NCBI GenBank assembly: GCA_012064415.1
Contig: SSNU01000043.1
Location: 183,983 to 247,982 of the forward strand
Origin: Gyrodactylus bullatarudis
Lineage: Eukaryota; Platyhelminthes; Monogenea; Gyrodactylidea; Gyrodactylidae
Reading direction: 5' to 3'
Length of the DNA stretch: 64,000 bases
The translations under genes and the position numbers were made by a program. Positions 35,878-46,075 of the stretch are shown here, piece by piece. How positions within the stretch are numbered: the stretch's first letter is position 1; each line of letters opens with the position of its first letter. The notes under the pieces were generated by a model that saw only the letters and a program-made list of their open reading frames with translations, was not told the DNA's origin and searched no databases.

Positions 35878-36811
35878 ATAAAATATTTGGGTACTTTTAC
35901 ATAAAATTTACTTTTCACTTGCTTATCGTTAACATCCACTTGGATCATCTGATAGTCGGATTCAAGTTTTGGTTAGTTTTAATTGAAATTTCTCGAAATT
36001 ACTCATGATTGAAGATAACTGAAATATCTTGGCTGTTGTTAGTATCAAGTTCATACTATGAGATTTAGAAGTGGGATACTGATATGTGTTGAAAAATTTG
36101 TTGAACAACTATTTTATATTATATTCGAGAATTTCCTCATCTTTTAGTTGTCATACCATTATTTTTTCACCAATGTAGTACTCCGCCAATGTACTTTATA
36201 AAATTTGTTGACCTACTCGCAAGTAGATACAATAAAAATTAGAACACACCGTATAAACGAATTAAATTTAAACTTGTGAATACTGAATCTGTAGATCCTA
36301 CAACTGAACAGAGGAAAATTTTGTCTAAATTACTTTTATTGTTGGAATTCTTGATCAGAATTTGATGATCTATTAGTTAATCCTAAAATATCAACTTTTT
36401 GAAAATTTAGTAAAGAATTTAAACCAGAGTTTATCTATTAAAAAAAAATACGAATTGCCACAAATGAATATCAAGTGTCATTCTATACTCCCCAGAAAAC
36501 GGTAATTACCCAAGATTATTAGCTGTATAAATGCTTTTTAGAATATTATCTTTTATAAATCAAAGGCGTATTAGAAATATGTAATATGTATAAAATATAT
36601 TTTCTACTCAAATCCTCACAAAAGAGCTATTTGTAAATATCATGCTACATGTAAGTAGCTTGTCCATATACTACAAATGAGTGATGTGTATAATATCAAT
36701 ACAACAACAGACCTACAAGTTCTAATACATGAGATTAACATAAATAAATATTGAATCCATGCAAGGTTGATTAGAACTACAATTCCTGGCAAAATTTCAT
36801 ACTCCGGCAGG

Positions 36812-39800
36812 ATGGAATCACCAGGAACAAAATTCAATGTTGCTCCAGCAGACAGTAGTGAAGATAGAAACAGCTCGATAATTTCAAATGATCAGATAAT
36901 CCGAATCAAGAATGAAAACTCAAGCCTCAACAACAGTGACACAGCATTCAACCTCACGACTCATACAGCCAGAGCGATTACCAATCACTTTCGATTCCAA
37001 GAAGGAATCATCTTCAATAGCCTCAAGTCGGATGGTTATGGTCTGGTCCATCTAAATTTGAATGGGACTCCATTCCTAGTCCCGCAAAAGACACTCAACA
37101 AGAACCCGATTTTGTACCAGAAACTAATAGAGGATGCCAAGTTTCTGTCAGACACCAATGAGTATTTCATCGAGAGGGACCCGGTCATATTCAACCATGT
37201 TCTCGCCTTCCTGCGCCATGATGAGCTACACTTACCTGAGTCGATATGCGGTCCGTTGTTGGAGAAGGAGTTGGACTTGTGGGGCATCCCGATGGGACTT
37301 GATATTCAGAGGTGTTGTCTCGGGAGGGTGACCGAGTCAAAGTTGACTCTCGAGTGTCTAGAAAAGTTTGAGAGCTACTTTAGGCCAGTCAAGTATGAGT
37401 GCATTACTTGGATAAAGTATGTGTAATAATCTTGTAATCAATCTTGATTCTCATAATCAGTGCATTCTCTTATTATTACATGAGAATATTCTCTTGGCTC
37501 TCATTAAATCATTTCATAGGCTTTTTATTTAATGTCTTTGTAATGTTGGTAGAAGTTGCAATTAGCATATTATTTCTTCTTGAGTTTTGTTTTATTTTTC
37601 AATTTTTGGTCAACATTTCTTGCCACATTTTTGTATAATTGTATTATAAAATAATTTAATCAATCTAGGCTGTCCTGTATAGAAACCATTCATAATTCAG
37701 TTGATAATCCATTTTGGTTGGTTCGATTTTAAGGCTGCAGTTTGATTTTATAAGAATGGGTTATCATGGCTTCTGGTTAATCAATGAAACCTTTTAGAAA
37801 CCCTTGTTAGAAAAGAGTAAACTCTTGCATTAAGAATAAAATTTGTATTAAAAATTTTTTAACATTTAATATTTTTTGTTTCAAAAGCAAATAAAATTCT
37901 GCTCTAAAATGTCATCAGGTGTGTATTTGAAAAAAATAGTAGTTTAGATAAGAGGTCAAAATGTCAAAAATATCAGGATTGGTTACAAATTAAAAATATT
38001 TTTAATAAATTTTAATTAAAGTCTACTTGTTTTGAGTTTAAGTGCAATCCTAGGCCATCTAGGAAATCATTATAGTAATAATTGATTCTTACTGGTCAAT
38101 GTTTGGTTTCATTTCTCTCAATTAAGATTGTTTCATCATCCTCAATTTTTCTTCAGAAACGTCAAATGGCAGAGAATTCGTGAGCTAGTCTGGAATGTAC
38201 TGAACCTCACTCCGGAAATGATTGAGACGACAGTGGAAAAATCAGAAGAAGACAACGACGAAGTGGAGGAAGATAATTTGGATGAATTTTCTCGAATCGA
38301 GAAATACCGAAAATTCCGCCAACTCAACAAGAGGATGCCTACTCTACATGAAATCGCATTTAGGCCGAATAATAAAATTGAAAAACGAGTCCTCCTGGCT
38401 GGTCGTCTCTGTTTTGCCTACATTGTCTACCAGTTGACATTGATCCTATTGAGCTTTGTAATCTTCATCCTGAGTTCAATGGAACAATTTCATTTTTCTG
38501 TGGAATTGAAAAACCTCATCGATAATCCGAGGAACTGTAGTCTGAGTAATTTGGCCCCCAATCACTATCTCGATGCCTTCTCCAAGGGCTGTTACATTGA
38601 CAACTATAACTGGATCGATTATGTCAGCTATACATGTTCCTGCCTGTTCACCATTGATCTCATCTCGAGGTTCTTGTTCGCCCCCAAGGCTAGTGCGTTC
38701 ATTACCTGGTACAACTTGCTTGATTTCCTCTCGATTTTGCCATTCTGGATGCATATCCTTTTTATTGAGACGACAATTGAGAAATCGATAGCGAAGCATG
38801 ATTATTACACCTTGGAGAGGATGCTTGAGATTCTGAGTGTTCTAAACTTTGTCAAGATCACAATATCCCTGAGGATAATTCGCTTCCTGATCAAGTACAC
38901 CCCAACCAGGGTCCTATTCTACTCAATTCGTAATGCCATCAAGGATATGCTGGTCTTGTTTGTAATGTTTATCTTACTCATGACCTTCTTTGGGGCTGGC
39001 ATATTTTACTTTGAGAACAATCTGCAGGATATTCCCACCGTACGTTATTACGAGGGTTATTTGCATCACTTTGATATATTAGAATTCACCATGCTTACAA
39101 AACAGTCAATTATTTTCTCCCGAAAGTTAGAAACAAAATAATTATTTTTTAAACTCCATGATAAAATCACCACATAAGTTGTTAGAATAGAAAAAATTTT
39201 AAACTAGTCAATTAGGTCAATTTTTGAATTCCCACTTTATCAACAATTGAAGCGATTTTATTGCTGATCAAAATTAGACAAATTACAGTATTCGAATTTG
39301 GTCATGGAAGTTCATGGAAATTCAGTCTTTTCAAGAAAGAGTTAAACTTTCAAATTTTGCGTCATTCTCTTTTGTGTTGATTGAAAATTTCACATGGCTC
39401 GATTTCCCATGATAATTCGAATAATTTGTCTTATTTTAATAGAAGGAAAATTTAGTGCATTTTAGCCGGATTGAATTATTCCGGAAATTTTTAAGATTAA
39501 AATAAAAATAAGGGAGTATTACAAAAAGTAGAAGATAAATCATCAATAACTTTTCCAGAACTCTTGGCTTTTTTGAGTAAAATACTCGTCAAGAGAGTTC
39601 AAAACTTCATCTCTTGAATTGAAAATTTTTCCCTTCATGATGTTGCAGTGATCGGAAAAGGTGATAACTTGTAGGAGAAAGACCAGGACTGTAAGGTGGA
39701 TGCTCCAGTACATCAACATTCGACTCCTCAAAAAATCTTTTCGCCTGTTGCGAAACATGGGGTCTGGCATTATCCTGCAAAAAAGTGATCCTCCCAAATC

Positions 39801-41632
39801 GAGGGTACAACTCTCTCAACTTTTTTTGCATCGTCCGAAATGATTGAATATACGGCTCCAATAATTCGTAGTGATTTATTCCTCTACGACACCAAAAAAT
39901 CGTTATCATGACCTTTTTTGCAAACCGATTTGGGTTTGGTTGAGTCCATTTCTCACCAACCTTATGCCATGATCTTTTTCGACTAGGATCCTTTAAGAAT
40001 ATCCATTTCTCATCTGTTGTTACAATGCTATTGAAGAAATTGTCATATCTTAAGCGATGAAGTAGTCTTCTGCAACATTTGACTCTCTTTCTCTTCTGAG
40101 CATCAGTGAGATCATGAGGAACGAATTGGTCGAAGGAATTTGTGAAATTCTCTTCTCGTAGGACACGTACAACTGAGGAAAAGGACACATTTAAGTCAGC
40201 AGAAATTTCTCTTGAAGACAGACGAGAATTCTCTTCGACCTTCTCAACAATAGCCTGTCTTGGAATGGTTGAAGGTCGGCCTTGTCTTGGTTCATCTTCA
40301 AAACTCGTTTTTCCATTTTTGAATAAACCATACCATTTTTGCACTGTAGACATTGAAACCACTCTACCAAGACCTCTTTCCATTAATTTGAAAGCTTCTG
40401 ACGCTGTATGACCAATGCTATAGTTGAAGTAAATAATGGACCGAATTTGTGAGTCAGTAAAATTCATGTCTTTATCAAGATTATTTGAAAACTCAATCGA
40501 TTAGCAGATATAAACAAATTCTACAGATTTCGCTGAATCTTTTCGTGTATAGTTTATACTTATTGCTTTAAGAACGAATTCAAAATCTAAAGTTGAAAAT
40601 TCTTCCGAGAACTTTTCACACAACCTAATATATTCAGGTATATTCTACAAAAAATAAGTGATTATTAGGAAATTTTCATTCATTAGAAGTTTTTCGAACA
40701 CAATTTTCATTTAGTAGAACAAAATTGACAATAGTAGTAGAAGTAATTGCAGTCTGTAAAATTTAGATGATTCGACAGATCTAAAATTTATTCATCAATA
40801 CTATAAATGCACTTCGTTATAGAAATATATAACTCGGGTCTTGAGGCTTACTGGCTGGATTTTAAATGTATGAAATAATAGATTACTTAGGGTATTACGC
40901 TATTTATATTAAATGCAACGTGTTCTCTAATTACTTCTATTCTAAGTGTAATGTGTATTATAAATCTATTGAATGAAAATTTCCTAATAATCTTCTTTTT
41001 TTTGGAAATACACACACTTAATATACCTTCTAGTAATTGATGATTTATCTTCTACTTTTTGAAATCATCCCTTAAAAAATTATAGGCTCATTTCATTATG
41101 AAATTCAAAATATGATTTTGCTCCTCATTTTCCGGAGAAATGGAATGAGCTTTTTGAAATAGAGATAAACGGCCTGATTTTTTCCAAGTTATTTTTGGGT
41201 TGCTGACCTGGAGTAATACAGCACACCATTGGTTCTCTTGAGATTGAGTTTTTTGTAAACAAGATGAATTCTCATCTTTTATGATATGAAAAGAGAGATT
41301 TGATTTATTCTTTTCCCTAGGGAATGTGGTTTGCCTTGATAACAATGACCACCGTGGGTTATGGTGATATTGTACCCATTCAGACAACAAGTCGTGTCCT
41401 GGCCTCATTCCTTGTAATTATTGGTCTCCTACTCACTTCGTATATTGTCCCCATTATAGTCAACAATTTTGCTGTCCTCTACAATCATGCCAGTCAGTTG
41501 GAGTATCTGATATCACTTCACGAGACGGCTAATCAAAAACAAAAGGAACAAGTCATTAGGTACTTGCCGTTTAAACTGCTCAAAAGAATACGAAATGAAA
41601 AAGAGAAGAAAAAGAATGTCCTTTCTGAATAA
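36812..41632 (+). CDS. Voltage-gated potassium channel A, 3 exons
   Basis: Exons 36812-37416, 38157-39039 and 41321-41632 join in frame to 599 residues. The start is ATG 36812 (MESPGTKF). Exon 1 holds a T1 tetramerisation domain (VHLNLNGTPFLVPQKTL onward). Exon 2 holds S1 to S5: S1 near FAYIVYQLTLILLS, S2 near CLFTIDLISRFLF, S3 near LLDFLSILPFW, a reduced S4 (SLRIIRFLIKYTPTRV) with three arginines and one lysine at the usual spacing, and S5 with GAGIFYFEN. Exon 3 starts at the pore helix (GMWFALIT), the filter TTVGYGD, and S6 with IVPIIVNNF in place of the usual PVPVIVSNF. It should form tetrameric K+ channels; the subfamily is unclear. Intron 2 is 2281 bp because a dead mariner sits in it. 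Upstream paralogue of the gene at 42115. Confidence 0.9.
37044..37398 (+). repeat. Kv T1-domain tract, identical to 42332-42686
   Basis: All 355 bases read the same as the tract in channel B, including silent codon positions, and identity stops abruptly on both sides. It is visibly richer in G and C than its surroundings. See the matching entry at 42332. Confidence 0.9.
39546..40467 (-). pseudogene. Mariner transposase, inactive
   Basis: The N-terminal helix-turn-helix part starts MNFTDSQIRSIIYFNY and includes STVQKWYGLFKNG and DEPRQGRPS. The catalytic part shows the first Asp in VTTDEKWIF and the second in FLQDNARPH. The third catalytic Asp is lost: LSPTSYHLF stands where mariners have SP-x-DYHLF, so Ser replaces Asp. 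A frameshift after FRSLQHH moves the C-terminal end (KIFNSRDEVLNSLDEYF) to another frame. It ends FWKSY. Two independent lesions make it inactive. Confidence 0.9.
40661..40991. mobile_element. MITE-like insertion nested in the mariner 5' region
   Basis: Perfect 22-bp inverted arms (40661-40682 and 40970-40991, beginning ATTATTAGGAAATTTTC) bound a 331-bp non-coding segment between the mariner start codon and its right TIR. Removing it brings the mariner close to standard length. No clear target duplication was seen. Confidence 0.65.
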
Positions 41633-42114
41633 AGAGTATTTTAAATCAATCTAAATTATTCCACTAACGACAGACATCAAGACAATATTTTTATAAAGAG
41701 CCTCTCTGAAAATGTTAAAGATGGTTAAATGCCGAAAAATCTCCAAATCAATTTGATAATAAAATGAGCATAGTGAATTTATCGATTGTAAAGAGCCAAA
41801 TTTTTCCAAGGCTAATAAAACACTCTATAGAACCAACTGTATAAAGATTTAGGCGGCTGTCTTTCTCTAGTATAGTCATTTATTCGAATAAAATATGGTC
41901 TAGTCATACAGGGGCTATTCTAGAGAGAATTCAAAATGTATCTTCTGAATTATCTTTATTGTAAGAGAATCAATTTGTGGCTATAGAAAATAAAAGATGG
42001 TAACCATTATCTTAAAATTCAAGCGAACTACACATGTTGCATATTAACAAGTTTAAGATGAAAGTGTAATGCAATAAATAACCAAGATTCGTTAGAAATT
42101 ACTTTTTATTAACC

Positions 42115-44103
42115 ATGAGTTCACCCGAGGAATCATTTAGAAATCATGCTTATCAGCAAGAAAGTCCTCAGAATTCTGAAGAAGATGAGAATGGGGATCA
42201 AAGTGAGGAGAAGAGAGAGTCCTGTTCTAGTGAAGAGTCGGATGATACCAAATCTGATACTAATCATTCGTTGAAGAATGACACTTATCGAGGAATTTAT
42301 TTTAATACACTAAACTGTGACTCCAATAACTTGGTCCATCTAAATTTGAATGGGACTCCATTCCTAGTCCCGCAAAAGACACTCAACAAGAACCCGATTT
42401 TGTACCAGAAACTAATAGAGGATGCCAAGTTTCTGTCAGACACCAATGAGTATTTCATCGAGAGGGACCCGGTCATATTCAACCATGTTCTCGCCTTCCT
42501 GCGCCATGATGAGCTACACTTACCTGAGTCGATATGCGGTCCGTTGTTGGAGAAGGAGTTGGACTTGTGGGGCATCCCGATGGGACTTGATATTCAGAGG
42601 TGTTGTCTCGGGAGGGTGACCGAGTCAAAGTTGACTCTCGAGTGTCTAGAAAAGTTTGAGAGCTACTTTAGGCCAGTCAAGTATGATTCTCGAGTCTGGA
42701 TAAAGTTAGTTATTGACTTTTTATAAGGCTTATCACGAGAGAAGGCTTTCGAGTGCATTCTCAGATTTTTGATCGATTTTAATTTCTCATTCATTCTTAA
42801 AACATAACTGGTCCAAGAGATCATTGAAACCTAGATTTTCATTGCGTTCTAGATTCAATTCAATTGGGAATTTCATTTTTAGGAATGTAAAATGGCAAAA
42901 AATTCGAGAAATTGTTTGGAAGGTTCTCTGCCTAACTCCGGAAAATGATTCGGACGAGGAAGACGACATGGATGAAACAGCCAGGATTGAACAGTACAAA
43001 AAATATCGACAAAATAGGAGAATACTACCCTCATTACATGAAATAACCTTCAAGCCGAATAAAATTGATAAGCAGACCCTCTTGATAAGTCGTCTCTGTC
43101 TGGTCTATAGTGCATATCAATTGATCTTGATCTTCCTCAGTTTCATCATCTTTGTCATAAGCTCAAGGAAGGATTTTCAGTACATTATTGAGTTAAAAAA
43201 CTCAATCAAGCAACCAAGGAATTGTCATCCGGACAACCTGAGTCCAAGTCATTACCTTGATGCTTTCGGTAAGGGATGTTACATTGACAATCACGCATGG
43301 CTTGACTACATTGGGTACTGTTGCTCATGTCTTTTCACTGTTGACCTCATTTCAAGATTTATATTCGCGCCGAAAACCACGGCTTTTTTCACATTGTACA
43401 ATTTGTTTGATTTCCTTTCAATCTTGCCGTTTTGGCTGAATTTAATGTTTATCCAGAGCAGAGTTCAAAGTTCCATCATGAAATCGGACTATGTGACCCT
43501 CGAACAGATGCTTATCCTGTTGAGCATCCTGAACTATGTCCAGATATCGATATCACTGAGAATAATTCGTTTCCTGATAAGGTTTACCCCAACTAGGGTG
43601 TTGTTCTACTCAATTCGTAATACCTTTAAGGATATGTTGGCCTTGTCAGTTCTTTTAGTCTTACTTATGACACTTTTTGGCGCTGGGATATTCTACACAG
43701 AGTCTACAAATCTTAAAGACATCCCAGCTGTGAGTTTTATCAATTTATTTTTAAAATCTATATTTTTATCTTTTGTATAACTCAGGGAATGTGGTTTGCC
43801 TTAATAACCATCACTTCAGTAGGATATGGTGACGTAGTACCCACTCAGACAGCGAGCAAAGTACTCACATCCTTCTTGATAATATCAGGTCTACTGCTGA
43901 CCTCGTATATTGTTCCAATTATCGTGAACAACTTTGCAATGCTCTATAACCATGCGAGTCAGTTGGAATATGTAATATCTTTACGCGAAAAAGCCAATCG
44001 AATTCAAAAGGAGCACGCAGCAAAATATCTGTCCAAGAAGATTCTCAGCAAAATTCGAAAATTTGACCAAAGGAGAAAAAGGTCCAGTCAATTTTTAAAT
44101 TAG
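42115..44103 (+). CDS. Voltage-gated potassium channel B, 3 exons
   Basis: Exons 42115-42704, 42883-43729 and 43786-44103 join in frame to 584 residues, starting MSSPEESF. The N-terminus is acidic and serine-rich and differs from channel A. The T1 domain then looks identical to it. S1 to S5 are clearly diverged from A but collinear: CLFTVDLISRFIF in S2, FDFLSILPFW in S3, S4 SLRIIRFLIRFTPTRV, GAGIFYTES at the S5 end. The pore has TSVGYGD, and S6 again has IVPIIVNNF. Intron positions and phases match channel A, so the pair arose by tandem duplication; intron 2 here is 56 bp. A shared T1 domain would let the two subunits form mixed tetramers. The gene converges with the acetyltransferase at 44389. 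Confidence 0.9.
42332..42686 (+). repeat. Kv T1-domain tract, identical to 37044-37398
   Basis: 355 bp identical by eye to the T1 tract of channel A. Exon 2 of the two genes differs at many amino-acid positions, so the identity cannot come from a recent whole-gene duplication. Gene conversion limited to the T1 domain is the simplest reading. Confidence 0.9.
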
Positions 44104-44182
44104 GATCAGATTTCATCAATCCTAGACCTGGCATTTCATCCTGGCTGTTTCCCCTCCTCCATAAGAAGATGTCAGACCATTT

Positions 44183-44225
44183 CACAAATACTAAACCTCT
44201 ATTTTGGGCGTACTCGTTAGTACTA
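44183..44225 (-). ncRNA. Degenerate hammerhead-like motif (PLE fragment C family)
   Basis: 44162-44225 is a diverged copy of the region at 17090-17148. On the minus strand CTAACGA replaces CTGATGA and AAAA replaces GAAA, with the eight-base spacer kept (GTACGCCC). Both cores are damaged, so it should be inactive. No PLE coding remnant was seen beside it. Confidence 0.45.
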
Positions 44226-44388
44226 TTGTAATAAATTTTTCAGAATCGAGAGAAGAGAGTATGTCCAAAATAGGGAGCTTCATTTGTGGAATAATCTAGC
44301 ATGCTATCTTATTTCTTATTATAACTCATGATATCGATAGCTAAGCTCAAAATCAATGTTTTGCAATCGAAAAAAGTTAAATAAATCA

Positions 44389-45089
44389 TTAATTAATTAT
44401 TGAAAGGTCTTTTTCATTGAGACTCTGGAGGTCTTTTGGCATTTGAACGTTCTCAGATTCCTTCAACATTTCCTCTATGCAGAAAGGCTTTATTTCGAAC
44501 TCCTGATGGAGGTTCTTGATTTCCTTGGATGGCTCATTAGATTTATAGTCTTCCATTAGGAAATGCATCCGAAAGCCTGACTCGAGAGAACTATAGTAAT
44601 TGTTGAGGTGAAACATTTTCTTGAAGCCCAACTTCTCGTAAATGTTGGATGCATCCAGGTTATCGGCCATGACGTCAAGGTTCACCTCCTTCACCAGTTC
44701 ATCATTTAGGAAGGACATTTGAATTTGCATCAGGTTCTTTGCTATCCCTATATTTCGATAATTTGGATGAACACAAACCATTGAAATGTACGCACTTTTG
44801 TGACCAATCGCTTCAATCTTTGTCTCGCCCATACAGAACCCAATTAACTGACCCTTGTAGTTTGTTGCCATAATGCATATATGTGGCCATAATGAAAGAT
44901 ATCTCCAAAAGAAATATGTATTGTAAATATCTTCAAAGCATTCCTGGCCGAGATCATAACACTTTTCGAAATCCCCAGCATGGCCATACTTTCGGTAGAT
45001 GACCTTACTCTCTTTATCATTATAGATAAGTGAGGGAGTCACTAAAGTCAAGAGTCAAAACTTTACAACCAACCTTCGTCTACGTACAT
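44389..45089 (-). CDS. GNAT-family N-alpha-acetyltransferase, NAA30-like
   Basis: Main exon 44389-45041. The fold reads in order: YNTYFFWRYLSLWPHICIMA, then LIGFCMGE, SAYISMVCVHPNYRNIGIAK (acetyl-CoA binding, R-x-x-G-x-A type) and ASNIYEKLGFKK, followed by HLNNYYS. The IYTYRYFIxxWP-like stretch and the LYExLGF-type motif are as in NAA30, the NatC catalytic subunit that acetylates methionine N-termini. The main exon has no ATG at its 5' end but an acceptor TTTAG at 45042. A five-codon first exon (45074-45089, MYVDE) with a 32-nt intron joins in frame; this start is an inference. The C-terminal 50 residues, rich in glutamate, are an addition of unknown role. Confidence 0.75.
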
Positions 45090-45495
45090 CCTTTCAGAAA
45101 ATTTTCTGAGAAAATACCGAGAATACTCTTCAAGTAAACTTTACTCATCATCTGAGAAAGTGCTCTTGGTTAAGTTCTTAGATTCTATTTTATCGATCGA
45201 AAAGTCATTGCATAATAACATGATAATCATCTGGGATCATTCATACAGAATCACAGAATCTATGCATAAATTTTCATCATCAAGTCCTCTCCTCTTCATT
45301 AATCGATTGAAAAATGCATATCAAGACTACATATTAAGAGTGAGATCGACACATAAATCAACGAAAAGTGAAAGGTTTTTTTTCGGAGAAAAAATTTTCA
45401 AGAATTAATTTCTTTTTTATGATTCATAGAACAAGTTTATTTATTTATCAAATTTACTCGAGAAATTAATATTTCTCAACACTCCGGTTCTTCTT

Positions 45496-46075
45496 CTAGA
45501 GATCAACAAATCTTTTCTTCAGCATTGGCCCCTCATGGCGGAAGTAAACTCTGTCTGGCCCATGATCCAAATGGTCATACAAGCTATCATAAACTCTTCC
45601 CTGAATTAATGAAAATCATTTTGAGAAAATTATCAAACAGCTCTAGTTTATAATTGAGTATTATTATAATATCATATTTTATGAGCTACTTGTATTTGAA
45701 GGTATCTCAATTTTCAATGTTCAACACCTGCTATTCAGCATAGATTGCTCATAACGCTGTTCGCTTGTTGCCTGGCTATGGTGCCAAGAGAAAGAGAAGA
45801 CCAAGAAAAAAAATGCAACATTGGTCAGTTAGCAAGGGAACAATATTATAGACAACCAAGAGTGTTTTAGCGAATGTCATCGGAAGAATTTTTATTACTG
45901 GTTGACACCTCTAGCTAGAGAGAACCCAACCTTGATAACTTCAATGATTTCAAGAATATTTCAGGGACTAATGTATTTTAATCTCTTTAAGCGTAGAAAA
46001 ATTTATCAGAAAACTCACTTCTATAACTGCCATGATAATAACCAAGACGAAAATGAAGTAGATTAATTTTTGCAT
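45496..46075 (-). CDS. Candidate secreted micropeptide precursor, 2 exons, 53 residues
   Basis: Exon 1 (46019-46075) encodes MQKLIYFIFVLVIIMAVIE, a hydrophobic signal-peptide-like or membrane segment, ending at a GTGAGT donor. Exon 2 (45496-45600), after an ATTCAG acceptor, encodes GRVYDSLYDHLDHGPDRVYF and a tail with MLKKRFVDL before TAG. The phases agree (0/0). A short hydrophobic start, a charged mature part and a KKR tribasic site are what a small peptide-hormone precursor would show. It could also be a small membrane protein. I do not recognise a family. The 418-bp intron holds a foldback repeat. Confidence 0.45.
45738..45865. repeat. Foldback repeat related to 18438-18620
   Basis: 45738-45775 (GCATAGATTGCTCATAACGC, then TGTTCGCTTG) matches the reverse complement of 18570-18610. 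45830-45860 is a weaker inverted copy of the same segment. It lies in the intron of the micropeptide candidate. Confidence 0.5.

Larger units (their letters stand above)
39522..41061 (-). mobile_element. Mariner element in intron 2 of Kv channel A
   Basis: Terminal inverted repeats of 26 bp (39522-39547 and 41036-41061, beginning CAAAAAGTAG) match perfectly. A TA precedes the left end; the right flank reads AA, so the TA duplication has decayed. The element is 1540 bp, longer than a usual mariner of about 1.3 kb, which a nested insertion at 40661-40991 explains. It is antisense to the host gene. Confidence 0.9.
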
